Positions 44,923 through 53,190 of a DNA stretch of 64,000 bases are shown piece after piece (position 1 is the first letter of the stretch; every line of letters starts with the position of its first letter). The notes beneath the pieces are model-generated. The model was given only the letters and a program-made list of their open reading frames with translations. It had not been told where the DNA came from and ran no database searches. A program made the position numbers and the translations under genes. The stretch covers positions 62,001 through 126,000 of the forward strand of contig NZ_BCVH01000001.1 of the NCBI RefSeq assembly GCF_001591645.1. Reading direction: 5' to 3'. The DNA comes from Robertmurraya korlensis NBRC 107688. Its GTDB lineage: Bacteria > Bacillota > Bacilli > Bacillales > Cytobacillaceae.

Positions 44923-47900
44923 GTGGCAAAAAATAAAAAGAAAAGAGATAAAAAAAATAAAGAAAGAAAAACAAAAATTGAGATAGAACAAGGTAGAACG
45001 GGTGGCCAAATAGCTTTGATGGGTTATGAGTATCAACTTGTTTATTCCTGCTATAGAGCATTAGAATTTTTGGATATGGAGAATAAAACCATAAAATTTG
45101 AAGGTATTGAGGATGTGGACACTTTTAACTCGACGTTGGAAGATAAAACAATCATAGAACATGTCCAATTAAAACATTCAAAAGACAAGCAAGATGCCAG
45201 TTTTTTTGATAGTATTTTATCTAATTTTTTAGAGGTATATTTAACAGATAAACAAAACACTAATAGCTATTTTAAATTAGTGTATGATATGGAGATTGCA
45301 AAAGGTAATTTTACGAAGTTAATTACTAACACTTTAAATAAGGAAGCTATCCAATTTTGGACAAATAAAATTGATAAGATAAAAGAAGAGAATTACCAAT
45401 GGGATTGGAACAATTTCGATTTTGAAATTTTTATTAAGCAACTAAGATTTGAAAAACTAACTCAGAATGAATTAGAACAAAGAATTATTAGACTTATGAT
45501 TAATAAATTCAACATAGATACAGGCAATGAGAGACTTTTTATTGACTCCTTATTTTATAGTGTATTCCAAGCAGCAAAGGATAGAAGGAAGATAACTCTT
45601 GAAACATTAAAACAAGTTGTTCAAAAAGTTAAAGATGATATAGCGAAGGGTAGTCAAAATCCAGCGTTTCATTGGTTTGAAAAGATAGACTTTGAAAAAT
45701 ATAAAACAATAAAAGAAAATTTTGAATATTATGAAGGTAAAAAAGCAACTCCTGCTGACATAGTAAAGGGTCTACCTATTAGAAGGGAAAATTTAGAAAA
45801 AGAAATAGAAGAATCTATTAGAGATAATAAAATCACGGTAATAAAATCTTCTAGTGGCCAAGGGAAAACCACATTAGCTTGGCAAGTAGCATTTAATTTA
45901 TCTAAGGAATTCTCTGTCTATAAATTAAACTGGTGTAAGGATACTAAAGAAATTGATAATATAATTGAATATATAGAGTCAAGGGCAAAACTTGGAGAGA
46001 AAACATTAATTGTCTTGGATAATTTAGATGTTGATTTAAAGGAATGGAATAAACTTGCACAGTTATTAGAGGATAGGATTACATTAAACTATCGCCTATT
46101 AATCACTTCAAGAGAAGATGATTGGTACACATTCGCTGGAGATCAAAGCAACTTAGTTAATTTGAAAATTATTAATATAAACTTAAATAGAGAACAAGCA
46201 ATAAAAATTTATGATAATTTAAAAGAAAAAAATAAGATTCATAACTCTGTTTTTAGTTGGCAATCTGCATGGGAAAAAGTTGAAAATAATCAAATTTTAA
46301 TTGAATATGTCTACTTGTTAACGCATGGAGAGATGCTAGAAAACCGTCTTTCTCAACAATTGAAAACCATTAATTCAGAGGAAGACTCCTTAATTAAAAT
46401 AGATATATTAAGAATAATTTCTTTTGCAGATGTTATAGGGATTAAAATAAGGAGTGACAAGTTAATACAAGAAATAACTGATGAAATAGACTTTAATCAT
46501 GATATAAACGAAATACTTGAAAGTTTAGAGAATGAGTTTTTCTTAAAAACGAAAAAAGGTTCTTATGTTGAAGGATTGCACCCTGTTCGCTCACAACACA
46601 TATCAGATAAATTACATTCGTTTTATCCAACTACAAAAACAATTATGAAATTACTAAACATAGTTGATGAAAGGTATATAGCAAAACTCTTCTCGCAAAT
46701 TCCGCTCCATATCAATGTAGAACATGATGAGTTTTACCCATATATATCTAGGAAAATATCATTAAAACCTTATGCCATTATTGTAAAAACATTAGAGGGA
46801 TTATTTTCAGGATCCGTGTTGAAATATTTTAATGAGAATAAGAGTTTCTTTAACAAAGCTGATGATCGAGGGGGATTACTACTCTTTTTAGTGGAGATTG
46901 GACCATGGACTACTATAAAAGACATGGGAAACAGAGTGAAAATGTTAAAAAATTTACAAGAGGTAATGCCAGAAAACGAAAATATAAAATATTTACTGAA
47001 TTTGACCGAGGAAATAAGAGGTTTTAATATAGAGTCATCGGATATTTATGTATATGCATATTACTTATTTAATGAGTTATATGATAAGAGGTTAAAAAGA
47101 AATAAAGATAGATATAGTATCTTAGCTAGCTGGTTAGGTCGAATGAATAAGGAGTTTGATATTGTAACTACTCTAGATTTCGATGTGATTTGGGACAAGA
47201 GACAATTATGGAAATTTGAAGAATTATCATTATTAATGTATGAATATCACTCACTAAATCCTGCTCAATACAACCAGTTTATTGAGCGCCACAAAGAATC
47301 AATATTCAAATATTTAAAGGTAAATACAGACTCTCTTAATATATATGAATCGGGAGAAGATATTTTTATTGAATATCTATTAATTCCTCAAGAATTTGCA
47401 GAAGCTAATACTAGAAGTGTAAGTCGCATTAAAGCAGTTTGTCGGTTCTTGCCTATTTATAAGAAATATATTACTAATGGTATTAAACCAAAACTAGAAT
47501 TATTAAGAGGATTAAATTTACTTGATGAATCTTATAAAGCTATGCCTATCGAGAATATAAAGTTAAGCTTCCATACAGATTTGACTACACTATGGAAAAA
47601 TAGTATTTTATCCCATTTTGAATATCAATCTATCTATGAATGGCAAGAATATTGGATAAATATCCGTTCTAGTCTTATTAAATTTATGAAATTAAATATT
47701 AGCTTTTTAGAGCTTATTCTAAAGCAGCAAACTAAGTTGACCCCGGATGTAAGTGTTATAGATGAAGTAAGAATAGACTTAGTTAAATCATTAATAAAGG
47801 AAAAATTATTTCCACGAGAGAATAGACCTTTTGAGGATCCAACAGATTTAAAGGATGAAATCTCTAAAGTAAAGAATGGTTACGTTTCTTCAATAAAGAA

Positions 47901-48903
47901 CTATATAGAAAATTATTTAAATATTGTGATGAAAAAAACAGAAAATAATGCTAGTAGTATTTCAATGTATAATTTAAAGGATGCAAAAGACAAATTAAGT
48001 GAAATGCAGCAAAGTTTTCGCAATATCTGTGAAAATACAACCTATTATTTTGAGTTAGATGAAATTGAGAAACAAGAAATACTATGGCTAGATAGATTAA
48101 TAATCCTTAATGAGTTTTATTTGAATCATATACCTAGAAAAGGTGGATATTCTCGTTTAACTATTAATGATTGGCAAATGGGAAAGGAACTAGCCAATAT
48201 ACGATTAATAATAAAAAAAATTAATACGATATCTAAAGAGAGTAGTTTTAATTTTGTAATTCCCAAAAAGGTATATCGTGAGAAGAATCTAACTTACCTG
48301 CCAATTGGTGTGAAGGACGTGAATGTTTCAAATGAAGATGAAATGGGGAGACTTATTTTTACAATATTTGAATTAAATGATCTAGATGTGAACTATATTG
48401 AACTGATTTTTTTAAACAATAATTTTGAGATTGTCGGAAATGGAGTGAGAATTGCTACATCTTATTTAGATAAAAGTAAAGAAAACCTTTTGGCTGGAAG
48501 GGAAATTACAGAAGACAATATATTCACACCTCTTCCAATAGAAATTACCCAAAAACATTTAGAATGTTTTGAGGAAAATCTAAAAATATTGAGGATACCA
48601 GTTGAATACTCATTTAAGGGTTTAGATATATTTTTAACACTATTATGGAAATATCATCAATATCAAATTAACTTTAATAAGGATGATACTATTGAAAGCA
48701 ATCACCTATTATCTATAAATAAGAAATTGTTAACAGAGGTAAACGCACAATTGTTAGAATTACAGGAATATTGCCCATCAAATTATATAGATAGACTGAA
48801 TAGTCTCAAAAATGATGTTCTAGAGAATAAAGTACCATTTACTGATATCGAATTAAATGAATGGTTAAAAGAAATAAACGTAATGCAAATTATGTCTAAG
48901 TAA
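44923..48903 (+). CDS. Large STAND-type NTPase with Cap4/DUF4297-like N-terminal nuclease
   Basis: This 1326-residue protein starts at GTG with GAGGTGA upstream. After a very basic tail (residues 2-18) comes a Cap4-like region: GYEYQ at 34-38, FEGIEDVD at 59-66 and EHVQLKHSK at 79-87. This matches the acidic-then-QxK pattern of PD-(D/E)xK dsDNA nucleases by eye. The NTPase follows: Walker A SSSGQGKTT at 309-317, Walker B TLIVLDNLD with D366, and LLITSRE as sensor. About 850 helical residues to the C-terminus could sense a phage trigger. The order effector-STAND-sensor is that of Avs proteins. The nuclease call is less certain than the NTPase. Confidence 0.8.
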   Translation: MAKNKKKRDKKNKERKTKIEIEQGRTGGQIALMGYEYQLVYSCYRALEFLDMENKTIKFEGIEDVDTFNSTLEDKTIIEHVQLKHSKDKQDASFFDSILSNFLEVYLTDKQNTNSYFKLVYDMEIAKGNFTKLITNTLNKEAIQFWTNKIDKIKEENYQWDWNNFDFEIFIKQLRFEKLTQNELEQRIIRLMINKFNIDTGNERLFIDSLFYSVFQAAKDRRKITLETLKQVVQKVKDDIAKGSQNPAFHWFEKIDFEKYKTIKENFEYYEGKKATPADIVKGLPIRRENLEKEIEESIRDNKITVIKSSSGQGKTTLAWQVAFNLSKEFSVYKLNWCKDTKEIDNIIEYIESRAKLGEKTLIVLDNLDVDLKEWNKLAQLLEDRITLNYRLLITSREDDWYTFAGDQSNLVNLKIININLNREQAIKIYDNLKEKNKIHNSVFSWQSAWEKVENNQILIEYVYLLTHGEMLENRLSQQLKTINSEEDSLIKIDILRIISFADVIGIKIRSDKLIQEITDEIDFNHDINEILESLENEFFLKTKKGSYVEGLHPVRSQHISDKLHSFYPTTKTIMKLLNIVDERYIAKLFSQIPLHINVEHDEFYPYISRKISLKPYAIIVKTLEGLFSGSVLKYFNENKSFFNKADDRGGLLLFLVEIGPWTTIKDMGNRVKMLKNLQEVMPENENIKYLLNLTEEIRGFNIESSDIYVYAYYLFNELYDKRLKRNKDRYSILASWLGRMNKEFDIVTTLDFDVIWDKRQLWKFEELSLLMYEYHSLNPAQYNQFIERHKESIFKYLKVNTDSLNIYESGEDIFIEYLLIPQEFAEANTRSVSRIKAVCRFLPIYKKYITNGIKPKLELLRGLNLLDESYKAMPIENIKLSFHTDLTTLWKNSILSHFEYQSIYEWQEYWINIRSSLIKFMKLNISFLELILKQQTKLTPDVSVIDEVRIDLVKSLIKEKLFPRENRPFEDPTDLKDEISKVKNGYVSSIKNYIENYLNIVMKKTENNASSISMYNLKDAKDKLSEMQQSFRNICENTTYYFELDEIEKQEILWLDRLIILNEFYLNHIPRKGGYSRLTINDWQMGKELANIRLIIKKINTISKESSFNFVIPKKVYREKNLTYLPIGVKDVNVSNEDEMGRLIFTIFELNDLDVNYIELIFLNNNFEIVGNGVRIATSYLDKSKENLLAGREITEDNIFTPLPIEITQKHLECFEENLKILRIPVEYSFKGLDIFLTLLWKYHQYQINFNKDDTIESNHLLSINKKLLTEVNAQLLELQEYCPSNYIDRLNSLKNDVLENKVPFTDIELNEWLKEINVMQIMSK

Positions 48904-48982
48904 ATACTGTTACAATATTATATCTGTACTCTCTATTCAAGTAGTTGTTAGGTTGTTGCAAAGAAATATTTAGATGAAGAAG

Positions 48983-49009
48983 CAGGGACCTAATAGGTTC
49001 CTGTTTTTT
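48983..49009 (+). terminator. Terminator after the STAND NTPase gene
   Basis: CAGGGACCT (48983-48991) pairs with AGGTTCCTG (48995-49003, one G-T pair) around AAT, followed by six T. The following 300 bases up to the composite repeat hold no gene. Confidence 0.88.
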
Positions 49010-49310
49010 ACGATTTTGGGAATTATATTGTTGAGGTTAAGATAGGGATACGATTGAAGTAATTGTATTTTCATTGATAAATGTAATATTAAGACCAGAT
49101 GAAACGTTACATAGTATAACAAGTCTTAATATGAAAAATATATTAAATACAATATGTTGTAAAATTAAAAGGGATTTTAGTAAGTTATCACAGAAGTGGT
49201 CAAAAGCGGATTGATAAAGAGATAAAAAAGAAAAATACTAAATAACTTTGAAGCAGTGGGATAATTCCTTTTTAATAGAGAAGAAACTAATTATCCTTAA
49301 AAACCTGATT

Positions 49311-49396
49311 ATTGCGGATGAAGAGAGCCACTTGTGCGGAGTTTTGTCCCATTGATTGCGTAAGATAGAGCCACTGTTTGCGGATAGGAGAGCCAA
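49311..49396. repeat. Composite repeat copy A (left)
   Basis: An 86-base block starting ATTGCGGAT and ending GAGAGCCAAC. It is built from repeated units of TTGCGGA or TGCGGAG followed by AGAGCCACT. It is inversely related to the block at 50001-50089: both contain, in the same order on opposite strands, ATTGCGGA, TTGTGCGGAGTTT, ATAGAGCCA and TGCGG units. Confidence 0.8.
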
Positions 49397-49557
49397 CAAT
49401 ATACTAAGAACAACCTCTTTTATAATAAGAATTGCGAATCTTTACCCCCTTGGTTTTTTATCTAGAGCGGTTTTTCGTTGTAAATGACTTACATATTTAA
49501 GTAGTTCAGTGTAAACTGAAATTATGGTTGTCTGAATATTAAAAAAGGAGGGAACTT

Positions 49558-49746
49558 ATGAAAAAGTATATTTGTAATGAGTGTGGAGGAGAATTTTCCA
49601 AAAATCAACTCGATTTAGAATTACTGGTAGATGGTGAGTCTTTCTGCAAAGGATGTGCTAGCAGCTTAATGGAAGCTGGAAGAGACTTTGTAGATCCTGA
49701 TCATAATTTTGATTCGTATGAAGACTGGGACAAAAATGGACGTTAA
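49558..49746 (+). CDS. 62-residue zinc-ribbon protein
   Basis: A small acidic protein with two CxxC pairs: ICNECGGEF near residue 6 and FCKGCASSL near 31-36. It therefore probably binds one zinc. The C-terminus is acidic (DPDHNFDSYEDWDKNGR). An AAAGGAGGG site precedes the ATG. It is the only gene between the two inverted composite repeats. No family name can be given; similar mini-ribbons act in protein or nucleic acid contacts. Confidence 0.7.
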   Translation: MKKYICNECGGEFSKNQLDLELLVDGESFCKGCASSLMEAGRDFVDPDHNFDSYEDWDKNGR

Positions 49747-49894
49747 CTAAAATAACAGAAGTATTAAGAATAGACCTCAATTTATTTGGTTAAGATTTTT
49801 TATTATTTCTTTGCTTACTATACTGGGTGCTATAGTATATTCGCTTTCCGAAACAATCAATCTTTTTTTGAAAAAACAATCTTATATCTGCTCG

Positions 49895-49939
49895 ATAAGA
49901 ACCCATTTTGATCAATCTTTTGACAAATTGGGTTCTTAT
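49895..49939. terminator. Hairpin downstream of the zinc-ribbon gene
   Basis: ATAAGAACCCA (49895-49905) pairs with TGGGTTCTTAT (49929-49939), extended inside by TTTG with CAAA. No T-run follows (TACTTATTG), so termination is uncertain. The rest of 49747-50242 holds repeat copy B and no gene. Confidence 0.5.
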
Positions 49940-50000
49940 TACTTATTGTAGCATGTGTGTTTGGGACGTGCTTATGAACAAACCTCATTTATAAGCTACA

Positions 50001-50089
50001 CAAGTGGCTCACTCACCCGCAGTCACTGGCTCTATTGTCCGCAAACGAGGGATTTAAACTCCGCACAACGGGCTCATTCTGTCCGCAAT
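50001..50089. repeat. Composite repeat copy B (right, inverted)
   Basis: An 89-base block, CAAGTGGCTC to TGTCCGCAAT, is an imperfect reverse complement of 49311-49396. On the minus strand it reads ATTGCGGAC, then TTGTGCGGAGTTT, CGTTTGCGGACAATAGAGCCA and GAGTGAGCCACTTG. Confidence 0.8.
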
Positions 50090-50242
50090 ACTCAAAACCT
50101 GTATTTTATCATTATTGAATGTTGATATACTTAGATTAAGTAAATACTAAAACGAAAGTTGTTATCTCGAACATTATATTTAATATAAGGATTTTAGAAG
50201 TATTAGCTTAGATACATAGAGTCTAATATAAATGAGGTTTAG

Positions 50243-51637
50243 GTGATTAAATTGATAATAAATAGAGTATCTTATGCAGGCGAATTTTTAATTACAGTTT
50301 TACATAGGGGGATTGAAGACGAGGATTGCTCGTATGGAAGAAAAATTATTAAAGAAAAGATTAATCGAAATAATTTAATCTTTGAGCAATTCATAGTTAA
50401 CGATGATATATTAAGGGATTTAGGCCAAATAATTACTATAGAAGAAGGTTTTTTAACACCCAAAGATGATTTAAATATCTATTCCAATAGTGTATGTGCA
50501 AAGATTACAAGATATGTTTCTGGAATAAAACCTAGTAAAGTTATTAAAACATTGGAAAATAGATTTGAGTTTAGATTGCCAATAGATATAATAATTCAAA
50601 TAAATGAATTTATAAAAAAATATACGGGTATAGATATAAATAAGAATCCCATATTCTATGGTGATACATTCATATATGAACCGATTGCAGTTGATTTTTC
50701 TGAAAATGATAGGAACGGAATAACAATAAAAAACTTAGAAGTAAACTCTGAAGTCATTATCAAGTTTAAAAGAAATGGTTTAATAGTTCATTCTTGTAAA
50801 GAAATATGTGTAAATATAGCACAAGAATTAGAAATTAACTCGAATGTTGAATGGGCTTCTTTCGATATTGAAGTATATAAAAATAATGAATTGTTATATT
50901 TTAATTATGATATTTCTTATATGAAATCACTACATTTAAGTATGGGTGTAGTTAACCAACCTAAAAATGTAAGATTAAATCATTTATCATCATATTTTGA
51001 AATACCAACTGAACCTTCCATAACTGAGTCAATAATTGGTGAGAAACGTGATTTTATAGAAGAGCTTTATTCTAAATCTAATTTTGAAATGTCACGACAA
51101 ATACAGAATGTACAGGAAGAGGGCAATATTACATTTATTAAACCCGGTGAGACAAGTTTAGCTCTTAAAATGATAACAAACTTTCTGAATAATCATTATA
51201 AAGAGCTATGGATATATGACCCTTACTTTACAGATAAAAGTAGATTTAATAAAACACTAGATTGGTTAAGGATTTTTATTGAACTTTCTAATCATAAGAT
51301 AAATATTGTTTATTACTGTAAAGATGAGGACAAAGCATTTAATTTTAATTCTATAAGAGAAGCACTTCTGCAGGACAAAGTATTAAATAGAACTTTACAT
51401 AATAAAACATTAAATTGGACTTTTATAGAAACAAAATCACCTATTCATGACAGATTTATTTTTGGTGAGGGAAATGACAATCAATTTTCTGGATTAACGA
51501 TTGGGACTTCTTTAAATTCTGTTGATACTAATCACTTTTGTATAAATTATATCAATCATACATCCACTAAGAGTATTTTATATGAACTAAACAATTATTT
51601 AAACGAAGGTAATATAGAAGGTCAGTGTACTATTTGA
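50243..51637 (+). CDS. PLD-like (HDR-variant) protein, first gene of a two-gene candidate defence operon
   Basis: This 464-residue protein starts at GTG 50243 with GAGG upstream. The first 300 residues are of mixed beta and helical character and unrecognised. The last third looks like one half of a phospholipase D fold: ELWIYDPYFTDK at about 320-331, PIHDRFIFGEG around 400-410 and GLTIGTSLNSVD near 416-427. The HDRF motif replaces the usual HxK of PLD enzymes, a variant I associate with PLD-like domains in mobile and defence loci. VPA1262-type proteins are a possible match. The next gene starts 13 bases later, its ribosome site overlapping this stop. Confidence 0.7.
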   Translation: MIKLIINRVSYAGEFLITVLHRGIEDEDCSYGRKIIKEKINRNNLIFEQFIVNDDILRDLGQIITIEEGFLTPKDDLNIYSNSVCAKITRYVSGIKPSKVIKTLENRFEFRLPIDIIIQINEFIKKYTGIDINKNPIFYGDTFIYEPIAVDFSENDRNGITIKNLEVNSEVIIKFKRNGLIVHSCKEICVNIAQELEINSNVEWASFDIEVYKNNELLYFNYDISYMKSLHLSMGVVNQPKNVRLNHLSSYFEIPTEPSITESIIGEKRDFIEELYSKSNFEMSRQIQNVQEEGNITFIKPGETSLALKMITNFLNNHYKELWIYDPYFTDKSRFNKTLDWLRIFIELSNHKINIVYYCKDEDKAFNFNSIREALLQDKVLNRTLHNKTLNWTFIETKSPIHDRFIFGEGNDNQFSGLTIGTSLNSVDTNHFCINYINHTSTKSILYELNNYLNEGNIEGQCTI

Positions 51638-51650
51638 GGAGTAGAAATTA

Positions 51651-52877
51651 ATGGATAATATATTGCTTCAGAATCTAGCTGATATGTTAGTTGATAACTG
51701 GGAGAAAAGAGAGGGAGATATTAAAAAGCGTTTAAATTCATTGCTAAGAAAAAAGTCTAATAAAAGAGTTATTTTAGAGCTATCTAAAGCAATCGAAAGT
51801 AGAGAGGTTCTGGACAAGAATAAAGCTGTACTAGTGACAACACTCACGTTAATTCGTAGGAACTTAGATTGTAAAAAGGAAGTAGGAGAATTATTAAAAA
51901 AATATAATATGATTAATTTACTATATGGTGGATTAATAAAATTATTAAATGGAAGATCTGATACGTTTAAAATTCAAATTAGCTGGAACCATAATACTTT
52001 TGAGAATAAATATGAGTTTATTGATAGATTTCCAGTTCCTGAACATTGGAGATTTATAGATTTGATAATAACTGTATCAATTTTAATTGAAGAGAAGGTT
52101 GAAAAATTTGAATCTGTTTTGATTAAGGACCATACGGATTTATTATTATTAAACTATATACATGGGGTAGAGAATTGGAATATAAGTGAAGCATTTATAA
52201 ATAACCTATTAAAAGATGAAACAAATGCATTAAGAAGAAGTATAGGATTTTATCTTTTAATACAACCTATTGAACGACTTTTTTCAACCCCTTTAGAAAC
52301 AAATCGAGAAAAATCAAATTTTAAAAATAAAATAAAGAGTTTTATAAGAGTGTTTGAAAACGTTCCATTACAAGTTCAAGCTGAATTGTTAATTAATTAT
52401 TTCATCACAAATAAGAGAGTGAAAAGTATACCTGCTTTTTTAGCTAAACAAATGGTTAAGATGAATTTGACGGATTGTCTGGTATTAGAAATCAAATCTA
52501 ACAAGGTAAGGACTCTTGATGATATTTATATTTTGTTGTTTATTATAAAATCAATTAGAATTAAGTCACAAGGCGATAAATCTTATAAAAACACCTTATA
52601 TGATGCTTTACTAAAAAAAATAATATTATTTATTGAAGAGAATAAAGGTATATATATTTGGGATAAAAACACAGAGAATCTATTTGCTGAGATTTATAAG
52701 ATGTTCCCCAAACGATTTAAAAATAGATTAGAAAAAAGTATCGTAAAGACAAGTGAAAGTTTAATGATATCAAGACTAGATGAACTGGTTAGGTTTAATT
52801 TATTCATAAATGATAGTAATAGGGCCAAAGTGATTAACGGAATGGCCAATACTATACAATCTGTTAAATCTAAATAA
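51651..52877 (+). CDS. Unrecognised helical protein, second gene of the candidate operon
   Basis: This 408-residue cytosolic protein appears almost wholly alpha-helical, with Lys, Leu and Ile-rich repeats that suggest a HEAT- or TPR-like solenoid. No transmembrane segments, cysteine clusters or nucleotide motifs are visible. The region FPVPEHWRFIDLIITVSILIEE stands out as less repetitive (residues about 124-145; only partly conserved-looking by eye). GAGGAG overlapping the upstream TGA precedes the ATG, so it is translationally coupled to the PLD-like gene. The obligate pairing suggests a sensor or inhibitor partner; this is inference. Confidence 0.7.
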   Translation: MDNILLQNLADMLVDNWEKREGDIKKRLNSLLRKKSNKRVILELSKAIESREVLDKNKAVLVTTLTLIRRNLDCKKEVGELLKKYNMINLLYGGLIKLLNGRSDTFKIQISWNHNTFENKYEFIDRFPVPEHWRFIDLIITVSILIEEKVEKFESVLIKDHTDLLLLNYIHGVENWNISEAFINNLLKDETNALRRSIGFYLLIQPIERLFSTPLETNREKSNFKNKIKSFIRVFENVPLQVQAELLINYFITNKRVKSIPAFLAKQMVKMNLTDCLVLEIKSNKVRTLDDIYILLFIIKSIRIKSQGDKSYKNTLYDALLKKIILFIEENKGIYIWDKNTENLFAEIYKMFPKRFKNRLEKSIVKTSESLMISRLDELVRFNLFINDSNRAKVINGMANTIQSVKSK

Positions 52878-52893
52878 GTATATTTAAATTGAT

Positions 52894-52934
52894 AAAGGAA
52901 TATCACATATGCGCTTTTTAGATATTCCTTTTGA
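52894..52934 (+). terminator. Terminator of the two-gene operon
   Basis: AAAGGAATATC (52894-52904) pairs with GATATTCCTTT (52921-52931); the tail reads TGATTTG after the T-containing arm. Confidence 0.75.
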
Positions 52935-52989
52935 TTTGTACGGATCAATTATTAAATAATTGTGTATCTATACACGAATAATTACATAG

Positions 52990-53150
52990 TTTATTAAAGA
53001 CCTATTTCAGCTTCACCATGGTGAACCGTACCATGAGTTAGATAATAGAATAATTAATATATAGGTAAACACCACTACATCAATATATATCTGCCATCAC
53101 CATCCAAGCCATGTTGAAGGTGTTGCTAACTTAATACTGAATATAGATAG
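52990..53150 (+). pseudogene. Possible decayed coding remnant at the island's right edge
   Basis: One frame reads FIKDLFQLHHGEPYHELDN, then a TAG, then NTTTSIYICHHHPSHVEGV and onward without a start. The His-rich, protein-like composition suggests a broken gene, but no family is recognised and it may be chance. A perfect palindrome TTCACCATGGTGAA lies at 53012-53025 inside it. This gap between the cargo operon and the ABC-F gene holds nothing else. Confidence 0.25.
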
Positions 53151-53181
53151 AAAAGGGTACCCCAGATACTGAGGTACCCTT
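53151..53181 (-). terminator. Terminator after the ABC-F gene
   Basis: On the minus strand AAGGGTACC pairs with GGTACCCTT around a 11-base loop, followed by TTCTATC. It lies just beyond the ABC-F stop codon. Confidence 0.75.
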
Positions 53182-53190
53182 AATCTTTAT

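Noticed and set aside
33240-49010. Shared GAAGCAGG sequences (33254, 39791, 48980) as attachment sites
   Set aside because: Only 8-10 bases are shared, and two of the three are parts of terminator stems.
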